64,000 nt of DNA from Nocardioides zeae (GTDB lineage Bacteria > Actinomycetota > Actinomycetes > Propionibacteriales > Nocardioidaceae): NCBI RefSeq assembly GCF_010686755.1, contig NZ_JAAGXA010000006.1, positions 1 through 64,000 of the forward strand. The letters are read 5' to 3'. The first letter of the stretch is position 1; each line of letters opens with the position of its first letter. Positions 51,636 through 59,814 of this stretch are shown here, piece by piece. A program made the position numbers and the translations under genes. The notes beneath the pieces were generated by a model. That model made no database searches. It saw only the letters and a list, made by a program, of their open reading frames with translations, and was not told where the DNA came from.

Positions 51636-53800
51636 GTACCGCCAGGCGCCCTCGTCGCCGGTCGGGTGCCGACCGGCGGCGTGCCCGACCGGCCAGGGCA
51701 GCGCAGGAGTCCCTGGTGTCGACGGAGTACGACGTCGGTAACACGCCGGTGTTGAGCGCCCTCGAGGTGAGCGACCTGGTGGAGACCGTGGTGGGGCCGA
51801 GCGAATGGCAGGCGCAGGCACTGCTCGACCTCGACGATGCGGTCGGAGAGTTCGCCGAGTTCGTCGTCGAGGCGGGCCCCGTCTTCGACGAGGAGACTGC
51901 GGTGTGCCACGTGAAGGTCAGCTTCGACACCACCGGGTGCTCGAGGTCCCCGAGAGCGAAGGTGCGCTTCCATGACCGTGAGGAGTTCACCATCGCCATC
52001 GAGCCGGGTGAGGGCTGGCCCCCGCACGTGATGGTGGACCACCTGCGCTTCTTGGGGGCTGCGCACGTCCTCTCGGGGTTCCAGCTGTGCCTGTACTTGG
52101 ACCCGGCTCGCGAGTGGGACCCAGGCGACGGCATCCGTTCGACCCTGAGTCGGCTGCGAGACTGGGTGGAGAACACCGCGGGCAACAAGTACGACCCGAA
52201 CACTGCGCTCTACCACGCGGTCGGAGGGACGCCGCACCTTACGCCCGGCACGCCGACCATCGTGATCCGCGACCCGTTGCCGACGACTGCGCGGCCCACG
52301 CGCATGTACCTGCACGCCCGCGCCGCCAGCGACGAGACGGCCTCCAATCAGGACATGCCGCCCAACCGATACGACCTCATCGCCGACCGCCTTGACGATC
52401 GCGACTTGGTCATCCCGGTCATACCGCTACGCGGCGACCTGCCCATCGGCGCCGGCTCGGGCGCCCTGTCGGAACTGTTCGGCCGCATCGAGGTTACGCA
52501 GGGCCTGTGGCCTCGCGACACGCAGCGCGCCATCCATGAGCGCGCGCTCGAGCTCAGTCCGGCACTGACGCCGCCGAGAACGACCACCGCGGCCGTTGAC
52601 GAAATCCGTTCCATCGCCCGGAGAGGCCCCCTCGAGAGCCTGGCGTGGACGTGCGGCTGGAACGGGCACCGGCTGGCTGCGGACGTGGGTGCGAGCGAGG
52701 ACAATGAGGCGTTCGAGTACCCCGAGCCGGAGGAGCCGGTCACCAGATTGGCCGCGGCGCTCATTGACGGCATGCGGCTCAACCCCGCAGGCGCCCAGCA
52801 GTACGCGCTCGTCGCGGTTCCCCACCCGGGCGGCGGTTCTCGCCACCTGATCTGCCTGCGCGTCCCAGCCCAAGTCGCTGACGTGACCCGTGAGGCGCTG
52901 GCGGCACCGGACGTCGTCGTCACCCCGGAGAAGCTTGTGCTCGCGAGCGGCCGTGTCCCGATGGAGTGGTGTCGGGTCAGCGACGAGCGAGGCGAGGTGA
53001 CCGTCCGCCGCGACGTCGGCCGGCCCGTTGGCGAGCTGGTGGGGAAGACGGTGCACGTTTGGGGGACCGGCGGCATCGGGTCGTGGATCGCTGAGTGGGT
53101 CGTCCGAGCCGGTGTCGGGAAGGTCGTGCTGCACGACCCGGGATGCGTGACCGGAGGTCTGCTGGTGCGCCAGGACTTCGTCGAAGCCGACGTAGGGCTG
53201 CGAAAGGACAGGGCGCTTGCAACTCGACTGCGAGCCATGCGTGACGACGTGGAGGTCGAGCTGCTGGAGGATCTGACTCCGCCGGAGGCGATCCTCGAGG
53301 CAGACCTCCTCATTGACGCAACCATCAACCGCGCCGTCACCCGTTTCCTGGACGACCTGGTCGTGACGCGGCCGGACAGGCGCACGACGTTCGCGCAGAT
53401 CGCCACCGACACCGACACCGGCACCTTGGGCATCGCGATCGTGGCGGTCCCGGGAGGCGGTCACACCCTGACTGAACTGGACACGGAAGCCGGCGCACAG
53501 GTGGAGGCCGACTCTGAGATCGAGGACTACCGGGTGTTCTGGAACGAGCCGAGTCCGGGGAGCGAGTTCGTCCCGACGCGTGGTTGCTCCATCCCGACGT
53601 TCCACGGCTCTGCGGCGGATCTTGCCGGCGTGAGCGGGGCGCTGCTCAACGCCATCTGCCTGCACCTCGCAAGCGGTCAGTCCGGCACTCACCTCATGGC
53701 CCTTCCCCAGTCCGGGGTGACCCCGTCACGCAGGCTGCTCATGCCCTCACTGCGCCAGATGTTGTCGTCACCAAGCGATCCGGCCGACTCGGCCGCTTAG
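51632..53800 (+). CDS. cap2: CBASS E2-E1 fusion protein (Cap2-type)
   Basis: A ubiquitin-conjugation-like protein of 722 residues. An N-terminal E2-like domain (about 90-200) has the likely catalytic Cys153 in FQLCLYLDPAREWDPGDGI. A middle region of about 250 residues leads to an E1/ThiF adenylation domain (about 470-690) with GTGGIG at 478-483, Asp502 and the candidate E1 cysteine Cys652 in RGCSIPTFHGS. Known Cap2 proteins conjugate the CD-NTase C-terminus to cellular targets and so prime it. The GTG at 51632 overlaps the CD-NTase stop. A GTG at 51716 with a better AGGAG site would remove 28 basic residues. No JAB protease gene follows. Confidence 0.87.
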   Translation: MSTARRPRRRSGADRRRARPARAAQESLVSTEYDVGNTPVLSALEVSDLVETVVGPSEWQAQALLDLDDAVGEFAEFVVEAGPVFDEETAVCHVKVSFDTTGCSRSPRAKVRFHDREEFTIAIEPGEGWPPHVMVDHLRFLGAAHVLSGFQLCLYLDPAREWDPGDGIRSTLSRLRDWVENTAGNKYDPNTALYHAVGGTPHLTPGTPTIVIRDPLPTTARPTRMYLHARAASDETASNQDMPPNRYDLIADRLDDRDLVIPVIPLRGDLPIGAGSGALSELFGRIEVTQGLWPRDTQRAIHERALELSPALTPPRTTTAAVDEIRSIARRGPLESLAWTCGWNGHRLAADVGASEDNEAFEYPEPEEPVTRLAAALIDGMRLNPAGAQQYALVAVPHPGGGSRHLICLRVPAQVADVTREALAAPDVVVTPEKLVLASGRVPMEWCRVSDERGEVTVRRDVGRPVGELVGKTVHVWGTGGIGSWIAEWVVRAGVGKVVLHDPGCVTGGLLVRQDFVEADVGLRKDRALATRLRAMRDDVEVELLEDLTPPEAILEADLLIDATINRAVTRFLDDLVVTRPDRRTTFAQIATDTDTGTLGIAIVAVPGGGHTLTELDTEAGAQVEADSEIEDYRVFWNEPSPGSEFVPTRGCSIPTFHGSAADLAGVSGALLNAICLHLASGQSGTHLMALPQSGVTPSRRLLMPSLRQMLSSPSDPADSAA

Positions 53801-53845
53801 CCGCAGGAAGTCATCCGGCCCCATGACCGAGGGCGGCCGGGTGGG

Positions 53846-54475
53846 TTACTGGCTGCCATGGAGCGAGAACGAGGCATCCTCGGCGAGCGCGAACCCATCC
53901 GAGCAGGTCGTGGTGAGGATGCCCGCGTTGACCAGAGCCGCGCCGCGGACCCGCTCGTCGTTCCCGAGATTCTTCAGCCCCGCCCCTCGGGCCAGCTTCT
54001 GGAGCAGTTTCTCCTGGCCCATATTGAGGCTGTCCCTTCCGAGGTGCCACCGCCAAGTGACGAGGGCAGAGTCCCTGTCGAGGCTGCCGTCGACCGAGCG
54101 GATGAACGCTCCTCCGTGGACGATGCGTACGCACAGGCCCGCGGCACTGAGTCGCGACTCGAGCTCGCCAAGCACCGCGTCTAGCTCGCTCAGGCTGACC
54201 TCGGCCAGCTCGACGAGCGTCTGCTCAGGGATCGTGCGGTTGATCTCGATCAGGAGTGCGGACACCAACTTCACCGCACGCTCACGGTGCTCAGCTGCGG
54301 TGGGCGGACCCGCGGGACCGGCTGCCGGCTCCGTCACAGTCGGCGCCGTCAGCAGCTGGCCATGGGGCAAGCTGAGGAGGGCGGCGAGTCGCTGGATCTC
54401 GCCGAGGGTGAGGCCCGCGTGGCTGGTGCCGGCCTCGATACCTCGCAGCACGGTTTGGGTGACACCCACTCCCAT
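53846..54475 (-). CDS. XRE-type helix-turn-helix regulator, start unclear
   Basis: A 209-residue protein from the first ATG. The helix-turn-helix is cut by that start: reading further upstream in frame gives VRARRLELGLGERRLTAQ before MGVGVTQTVLRGIEAG, a full XRE-type domain. No ATG, GTG or TTG precedes it; only a CTG at 54532 could serve, and a TGA lies further upstream. After a Pro/Ala linker comes a second helical segment and a C-terminal domain of no recognised family. It converges with the cap2 gene 45 bp away and may regulate the CBASS locus. A non-standard start or a small frame-shifting mutation are both possible. Confidence 0.6.
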   Translation of the reverse strand: MGVGVTQTVLRGIEAGTSHAGLTLGEIQRLAALLSLPHGQLLTAPTVTEPAAGPAGPPTAAEHRERAVKLVSALLIEINRTIPEQTLVELAEVSLSELDAVLGELESRLSAAGLCVRIVHGGAFIRSVDGSLDRDSALVTWRWHLGRDSLNMGQEKLLQKLARGAGLKNLGNDERVRGAALVNAGILTTTCSDGFALAEDASFSLHGSQ

Positions 54476-54532
54476 CTGGGCTGTAAGCCTGCGTTCGCCG
54501 AGCCCGAGCTCGAGGCGGCGTGCGCGTACCAG

Positions 54533-54797
54533 GTCGCCATCAACGGCGGGGGACCTGAGCCGTGGTCGTCATGTGAGGTGGTGGATGGAGATGCCCCACC
54601 GGCGGTACCAGCGGGATGGCTCGGGTGTGCTGCGGTCGGGTGCCATCTAACGGCTGACACGCAGGTGCGCGCGATGCGGGTCGGGGATCGTAGGAGCCGG
54701 GTGCGCGTGGCGTGGTGACAGGGCCGGAGCATCATGCTCCGGCCCTGTTCTCGTCGGGTGTACGCGTGGCGTTTCGTCGTGACCGACGAGTGGAACG
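54533..54797. other. non-coding stretch at the right edge of the CBASS locus
   Basis: 265 bp with no convincing gene. It holds the hairpin at 54719-54747. The plus strand 3' of the hairpin leads to the GTG of the next gene. It may contain remains of older sequence, but nothing recognisable. Confidence 0.5.
54719..54747. terminator. hairpin at the right edge of the CBASS locus
   Basis: A perfect 13-bp stem (CAGGGCCGGAGCA with TGCTCCGGCCCTG) and a three-base loop followed by TTCT. No gene on either strand ends close to it, so the gene it once served may have been lost or displaced. Confidence 0.75.
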
Positions 54798-55241
54798 GTG
54801 GCGCGCGTGACCACGCCTGACGCTCCTCCCGCTCCCGCCGCTCCCTCCCGCCGCACCCGATGGGTGGTGGCGGTCGTGCTGACCGCGGTGCTGGCCCTGG
54901 CGGTCGGCGTGACCATCGGACTTCTCGTGGGCGGCTCGGGCGACGACGACCTGCCGCGGGCCGAGGCCAACGCCACCGCGGCGTGCGTGACGGCGTCGCG
55001 CCTCGACGCCGACGAGCCGTTGCCCGAGCGCACCGACAACCGGCTCGAGGAGCCGGCCTTCTGGGAGATGCCCGCGGTGCACTACAACGCCATGGCGGCG
55101 GCCGCGGAGGACGACACCTACCAGGACCTCGCGGACGCGAGCGCGCTGCTGGGCACCGCGCTGAACACCGCCGACAGCGAGGGCATGGGCACGGCCGTCG
55201 AGCAGGTCCAGGCGGAGTGCGGAGACCTCGGGCTCGACTGA
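54798..55241 (+). CDS. membrane-anchored hypothetical protein
   Basis: A 147-residue protein with a short Pro/Ala-rich N-terminus, one membrane helix (WVVAVVLTAVLALAVGVTIGLLVGG) and an outside acidic domain with three cysteines in the tail (AACVTASR, QAECGDLGLD). The GTG at 54798 or a second GTG at 54807 may start it. No family recognised. It converges with the VWA gene. Confidence 0.6.
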   Translation: MARVTTPDAPPAPAAPSRRTRWVVAVVLTAVLALAVGVTIGLLVGGSGDDDLPRAEANATAACVTASRLDADEPLPERTDNRLEEPAFWEMPAVHYNAMAAAAEDDTYQDLADASALLGTALNTADSEGMGTAVEQVQAECGDLGLD

Positions 55242-55247
55242 GCGACC

Positions 55248-56423
55248 TCACCCCGGCTGCGCCGTCACGATCCCCTCACCCGCGGCCCACGCGGTGATGT
55301 CGCGCCGCTCGATGGCGGCCGCGATGAGGTCCGGGAACGCCTCGGGCGTGCACGCGAACGTGGGCACGCCGAGCCCGGCGAGCGCGGAGGCGTGGTCCTC
55401 GTCGTACGCGGGTGCGCCGTCGTCGCTCAACGCCAGCAGTGCCACGACGGTCACCCCTGAGGCGACGAGACGCGCGCACCGCGCCAGCATCTCCTCGGCG
55501 ATGCCGCCCTCGAACAGGTCGCTCAGCAGCACGAGCACGGTGTCGGCGGGCCGCTCGATGCGGCTCTCGCAGTAGGCCAGCGCGCGATTGATGTCGGTGC
55601 CGCCTCCGAGCTGCACCCCGAAGAGCACGTCGACGGGGTCGTCCATGTCGTCGGTGAGGTCGACGACCTCGGTGTCGAAGACGACGAGCCGTGTGGCGAC
55701 CGACCGCAGGGAGGCGAGGACGGCGCCGTACACGGACGCGTAGACGACGGACGGCCCCATCGAGCCCGACTGGTCGACGCACAGCACGATCTCGCGCTCG
55801 AGCTGGTGGGCGCGGCGGGCGTGGCCGACGAGCCGTTCGGGCACGACGGTGTGGTGCTCGGGCAGGTAGTGCTTCAGGTTCGCCGCGATCGTGCGCCCCC
55901 AGTCGATGTCGGCCGGCCGGGGGCGGCGGCTGCGGGCGGCCCGGTCGAGCGCCCCGGTGACGGCCTGCACGGTGCGCGCCCGGATCCGCTCCTCGATCTC
56001 GTTGACGACGGTGCGCACGACCCGGCGGGCGGTCTGCTTCGAGTGCTCGGGGATCACGCCCCGCAGGCCCATCAGCGTCGTCACGAGGTGGACGTCCGGC
56101 TGCACCGCCTCCATCAGCTCCGGCTCCGCCAGCAGCTCACGGAGGCCGAGGCGTTCCATGGCGTCCACCTGGAGCACCTGCACGACGGAGCTGGGGAAGT
56201 AGGTGCGGATGTCGCCCAGCCAGCGGGCGACTCGCGGGGACGAACCACCGAGGCCACCGGCTCGCGAGCGGGAGCCGGAGCGCTCGCCGTACAACGCCTC
56301 CAGCGCCTCGTCCCGCTTCACGTCGTCGGCCGAGAGCTCCACCCTGCCGTCGGCGCCGAGCACCTCGTCGGACGGTGCCCCGAGCACCAACCGCCACCGC
56401 GTGCGCGCGTCCCGCTCGCTCAT
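55248..56423 (-). CDS. VWA-domain (MoxR-associated) protein
   Basis: A 391-residue protein with a helical N-terminal region and a C-terminal von Willebrand A domain. The MIDAS metal site is complete: DQSGSMG at residues 217-223, GGGTDINRAL and LSDLFEGG. It is the last gene of the leftward operon, overlapping the DUF5682 gene (ATGA at 56420-56423). VWA proteins beside MoxR ATPases typically work with them in metal insertion or complex remodelling; the target here is unknown. Confidence 0.83.
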   Translation of the reverse strand: MSERDARTRWRLVLGAPSDEVLGADGRVELSADDVKRDEALEALYGERSGSRSRAGGLGGSSPRVARWLGDIRTYFPSSVVQVLQVDAMERLGLRELLAEPELMEAVQPDVHLVTTLMGLRGVIPEHSKQTARRVVRTVVNEIEERIRARTVQAVTGALDRAARSRRPRPADIDWGRTIAANLKHYLPEHHTVVPERLVGHARRAHQLEREIVLCVDQSGSMGPSVVYASVYGAVLASLRSVATRLVVFDTEVVDLTDDMDDPVDVLFGVQLGGGTDINRALAYCESRIERPADTVLVLLSDLFEGGIAEEMLARCARLVASGVTVVALLALSDDGAPAYDEDHASALAGLGVPTFACTPEAFPDLIAAAIERRDITAWAAGEGIVTAQPG

Positions 56424-58675
56424 GCGACCGCCCCTCCCACCCCGGGAGCGCCGAGCAGCCGCGCCACCCCGGCCAGGACCGGCGCGGCAGCCTCGACGTC
56501 GAGAGCGACGGAGCGCGCACCGGGACGGGCGGGCCCCCGCCCGACCCCGCGCGCCACGGCGCGCCGCTCCGCGGCCGAGAACCGTGCGAAGGTGCGCCGC
56601 AGCAGCGGCAGCAGGTCGTCGAAGACGACGTCGGCGGTGCCGGCCATCCAGTCGTCGAGGATCCGCAGCAGGTCGTCGTCGTGGAGCAGCACGGCGGCGT
56701 CGCCGGCGAGGAAGCCGTCGAGCCACGCGGCCGCCGCGGGGGCCGGAGCGGCGGGGGAGAGCCGGCGAGCCATCCGCTCCGCCGCAGTGGACGGCACGAC
56801 CACGCCCGCGTCGAGCAGCAACCGGTTGGCCCGACCGCCGACGGAGCCGTGCACGGTCTCGTCGGCGGCGAGGATAGCGAGCGCCTCCTGCCACGGCCGG
56901 CGCAGCTCCGCGTCGTCGAGCAGCGTGACTCCTTCGTCGCAGGTCTCCATCGCCCGTCGCGCCCGCGCGGCCGCGTCGTCGTCGAGGCTCGCGCAGGCGG
57001 CCCGCAGCCCGACGGAGGCCCGCACGACCACCGTGCCGAGCAGCCCGGCGACGCGGGTCGTGTCGGCGCCGCGCACGTCGCCGTACCGCCGCGTCCTCGC
57101 CAGCGGACCCACGCTCTCCGCGAGCGCCAGGGCGTCGTGCTGGTGGGTCGTGCGCTCGGCGAGCGCGTCGACCACCGCGGTCAGCCCCGCGGGCAGGTCG
57201 GCGAGCAGGCAGGCCTCGACGAGGTCGCTCAGCGCCGGGAGGTCGGGGGCCGCGGCGGCGTCCTCCGCCACCGTGCGAGCCGCGGCGTCGGCGACGGTCG
57301 TGCCGCGCAGGCCCGCGTCGACGAGGGCGACGGCGAAGCCGGGGTCCCACTGCAGGCGCCAGGCCTCCTTGAAGGTGCCCGTCGTGCGGCCGGCGTCGAC
57401 CGGCGTGCCCCAGTCGATGCCGAGCAGGCGCAGCCGGTGGAGCAGCGCGGAGCGGGCGCGGCCGTTGGGCGTGCGCAGGTCGAGCACGGCCTCCGTCACC
57501 GAGGCGCTCGGCTTGAGCCGCACCGCCCGTTGCTGACGCGCGAGGTCGGCGGCGACCGGCGCCATCGGCACGTGCTCCGGCACCTCGCCGAGGCGCTGCC
57601 CCACCACCACCTGCTCCTCGACGAGCTGGAGCGGCAACGTCGACCCCTCGCAGAGCACGGTGAGCACCGCGTCCTGCAGCTCGGCCAGCCCCGCCGACGG
57701 GCGGCAGCGCATCACCGCCAGCTCGTCGGCCAGCCGGGTCGCCTCCACGAGCGAGGCGGGCGGGGCGTCGATCCCGGCGGTCCGCAGCGCCCGGGCGACG
57801 GCCACCATCCACGCCGGCACCACGCCGTCCCGGTCACGGTCGGCCCAGGTGAAGAGGTGGTCGTACCAGCCCGGCGAGCCCACCCCCGCGCCGTACCCGC
57901 TCGCGAGCCGAAGCCGCCCGTGCGTCCACGGCACCCACGTCACCGCCACCTTCGTGCGCGGCAGGCGGGCGAGGAGCCGGTTGTCGTGGGCGGCCGCCGG
58001 GAAGTCGGGCAGGTGCAGCGCCGGCGCGTGGAACGCACCGCACACGAACGCCACCCGCTCGTGGCCCTCCTTGAGGGCCGCCCGCACGACGCGGCGCATC
58101 GCCGCCTCCCGCCGGGCGTTCTCGAGGTCCTCCTCCGGGTGCTCCGCGCGGTGCGCGTCCCGCACCTCCGTCACGGCCTCCCGCAGCAGCGCGAACCGGT
58201 CGAGGACGCTGCCCGCGGCGTCGGGCAGCTCGACGGCGTCCTCCCACCAGCGCTCGGGGTCGTCGTACCCGGCCGTGCGGGCGAGCGTGCCGATCACGTC
58301 GGGGTACGACGCGGGGCGCGCGTCCTCCCCAGCGTCGTCGGGCGCCTCCGGCGCCAGCTGGTGGACGGCGGGCAGGTCGGCGAACCGCACCGGTACGTCG
58401 CGGGCGACCGCCCACCGCAGCGCCACCCACTCCGGGGAGAACGCGGCGAACGGGTAGAACGCCGCCCGGCGCGGGTCGTCCGCGGCATACACGAGCGCCG
58501 CCACCGGCGGCACGAGCCCCGGGTCGGCGACGTGCGCCACCAGCGGGTCGAGCTCCGGGCAGCCCTCGACCACGACGAGGTCGGGCTGCAGCTCCTCCAG
58601 CGCGGCCCGCACGGCACGGGCCGAGCCCGGGCCGTGGTGGCGGACGCCGAGGGGGACGAGGACGCTCGTGGTCAC
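56420..58675 (-). CDS. DUF5682 family protein
   Basis: A 751-residue protein. The N-terminus (VLVPLGVRHHGPGSARAVRAAL, VVVEGCPELDPL) resembles TraB/ChaN-type folds in which a histidine and glutamate pair is conserved, and KVAVTWVPWTHGRLRLASGYGAG is typical of DUF5682. The remainder is helical with no known catalytic motif. The GTG at 58675 lies 11 bp beyond the MoxR stop. It is found between MoxR-type ATPase and VWA genes here; from memory this neighbourhood recurs in actinobacteria. Function unknown. Confidence 0.75.
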   Translation of the reverse strand: MTTSVLVPLGVRHHGPGSARAVRAALEELQPDLVVVEGCPELDPLVAHVADPGLVPPVAALVYAADDPRRAAFYPFAAFSPEWVALRWAVARDVPVRFADLPAVHQLAPEAPDDAGEDARPASYPDVIGTLARTAGYDDPERWWEDAVELPDAAGSVLDRFALLREAVTEVRDAHRAEHPEEDLENARREAAMRRVVRAALKEGHERVAFVCGAFHAPALHLPDFPAAAHDNRLLARLPRTKVAVTWVPWTHGRLRLASGYGAGVGSPGWYDHLFTWADRDRDGVVPAWMVAVARALRTAGIDAPPASLVEATRLADELAVMRCRPSAGLAELQDAVLTVLCEGSTLPLQLVEEQVVVGQRLGEVPEHVPMAPVAADLARQQRAVRLKPSASVTEAVLDLRTPNGRARSALLHRLRLLGIDWGTPVDAGRTTGTFKEAWRLQWDPGFAVALVDAGLRGTTVADAAARTVAEDAAAAPDLPALSDLVEACLLADLPAGLTAVVDALAERTTHQHDALALAESVGPLARTRRYGDVRGADTTRVAGLLGTVVVRASVGLRAACASLDDDAAARARRAMETCDEGVTLLDDAELRRPWQEALAILAADETVHGSVGGRANRLLLDAGVVVPSTAAERMARRLSPAAPAPAAAAWLDGFLAGDAAVLLHDDDLLRILDDWMAGTADVVFDDLLPLLRRTFARFSAAERRAVARGVGRGPARPGARSVALDVEAAAPVLAGVARLLGAPGVGGAVA

Positions 58676-58686
58676 GGGAGGGACGC

Positions 58687-59814
58687 TCAGCCCAGCTCGC
58701 GGCACGCGCGGTAGAGGTCCGCCCACGCGGGGCGGTCGCGCACGACGGTCTCGAGGTATTCCTGCCACACGATCGCGTCCGCGACCGGGTCCTTCACGAC
58801 GGCGCCGACGAGTCCCGCGGCGACGTCGGCGGCGCGCACGACACCGTCACCGAAGTGCGCCGCGAGCGACAGCCCGTTGGTCATCACCGAGATCGCCTCG
58901 GCCGTCGACAGGGTCGCCGACGGGGACTTCAGGCTCGTGCGGCGGTCGAGGGTCGAGCCCGACCGCAGCTCGCGGAACACCGTGACCACGCGCTCGATCT
59001 CGCTGGGCGCCCCGTCACCGGCGCCGAGGTCGGCCGGCAGGTCGAGCGACCGGCCCAGCGCCGACACCCGGCTGCGCACGATCTCCACCTCCTGCTCCAC
59101 GCTGTCGGGCAGGGGCAGCACGACGGTGTTGAAGCGCCGCTTGAGCGCCGAGGAGAGGTCGTTGACGCCCTTGTCGCGGTTGTTGGCCGTGGCGATCACG
59201 TTGAACCCCGGCCGCGCCTGCACCTCGGTGTCGAGCTCGGGCACCGGCAGCGTCTTCTCCGACAGGATCGAGATGAGCGCGTCCTGCACGTCGGCCGGGA
59301 TGCGGGTCAGCTCCTCGATGCGCACGAGCGCCCCGGTGCACATCGCGCGCATCACCGGGCTCGGCACGAGCGCCGCCTCCGAGGGGCCCTCGGCGAGCAG
59401 CCGCGCGTAGTTCCACCCGTAGCGCAGCGCCTCCTCCGCCGTGCCCGCCGTGCCCTGCACGACGAGCGTCGAGGTGCCGCTGATCGCCGCCGCCAGGTGC
59501 TCGCCCACCCACGTCTTCGCCGTGCCCGGCACGCCGAGGAGCAGCAGCGCCCGGTCGGTCGCCAGCGAGGCCACCGCGATCTCGACGAGGCGCCGGGACC
59601 CGACGTACTTCGGGCTCACGTGCGTCCCGTCCGGCAGCTCGCCGCCCAGCAGGTACGTCGTCACCGCCCCCGGCGACAGCTGCCAGCTCGGCGGCCGCAC
59701 CCGGCCCGTGTCGGCGTCGTGGGCCCGCAGGGCGGCGAGCTCGTCGGCGTACGCCTGCTCGGCGTGGGGGCGCAGCACCTCGGGGGTCTCGGGACTGCCA
59801 GGGGTCGTCGTCAT
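58687..59814 (-). CDS. MoxR-type AAA+ ATPase
   Basis: A 375-residue AAA+ ATPase. Walker A is GVPGTAKT at residues 94-101, Walker B carries Glu167-Glu168 (LVRIEELTRIP), and sensor I is IATANNRDKG, with the arginine finger in LKRRFNTVVLP. The family acts as a chaperone with VWA partners. The ATG overlaps the DUF5691 stop by four bases (59811-59814). It is the central gene of the operon. Confidence 0.88.
   Translation of the reverse strand: MTTTPGSPETPEVLRPHAEQAYADELAALRAHDADTGRVRPPSWQLSPGAVTTYLLGGELPDGTHVSPKYVGSRRLVEIAVASLATDRALLLLGVPGTAKTWVGEHLAAAISGTSTLVVQGTAGTAEEALRYGWNYARLLAEGPSEAALVPSPVMRAMCTGALVRIEELTRIPADVQDALISILSEKTLPVPELDTEVQARPGFNVIATANNRDKGVNDLSSALKRRFNTVVLPLPDSVEQEVEIVRSRVSALGRSLDLPADLGAGDGAPSEIERVVTVFRELRSGSTLDRRTSLKSPSATLSTAEAISVMTNGLSLAAHFGDGVVRAADVAAGLVGAVVKDPVADAIVWQEYLETVVRDRPAWADLYRACRELG

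Noticed and set aside
51632..53800. A hidden JAB (Cap3) domain fused inside the E2-E1 protein
   Set aside because: The middle region (about residues 220-460) has no E...H-x-H...S-x-x-D signature.
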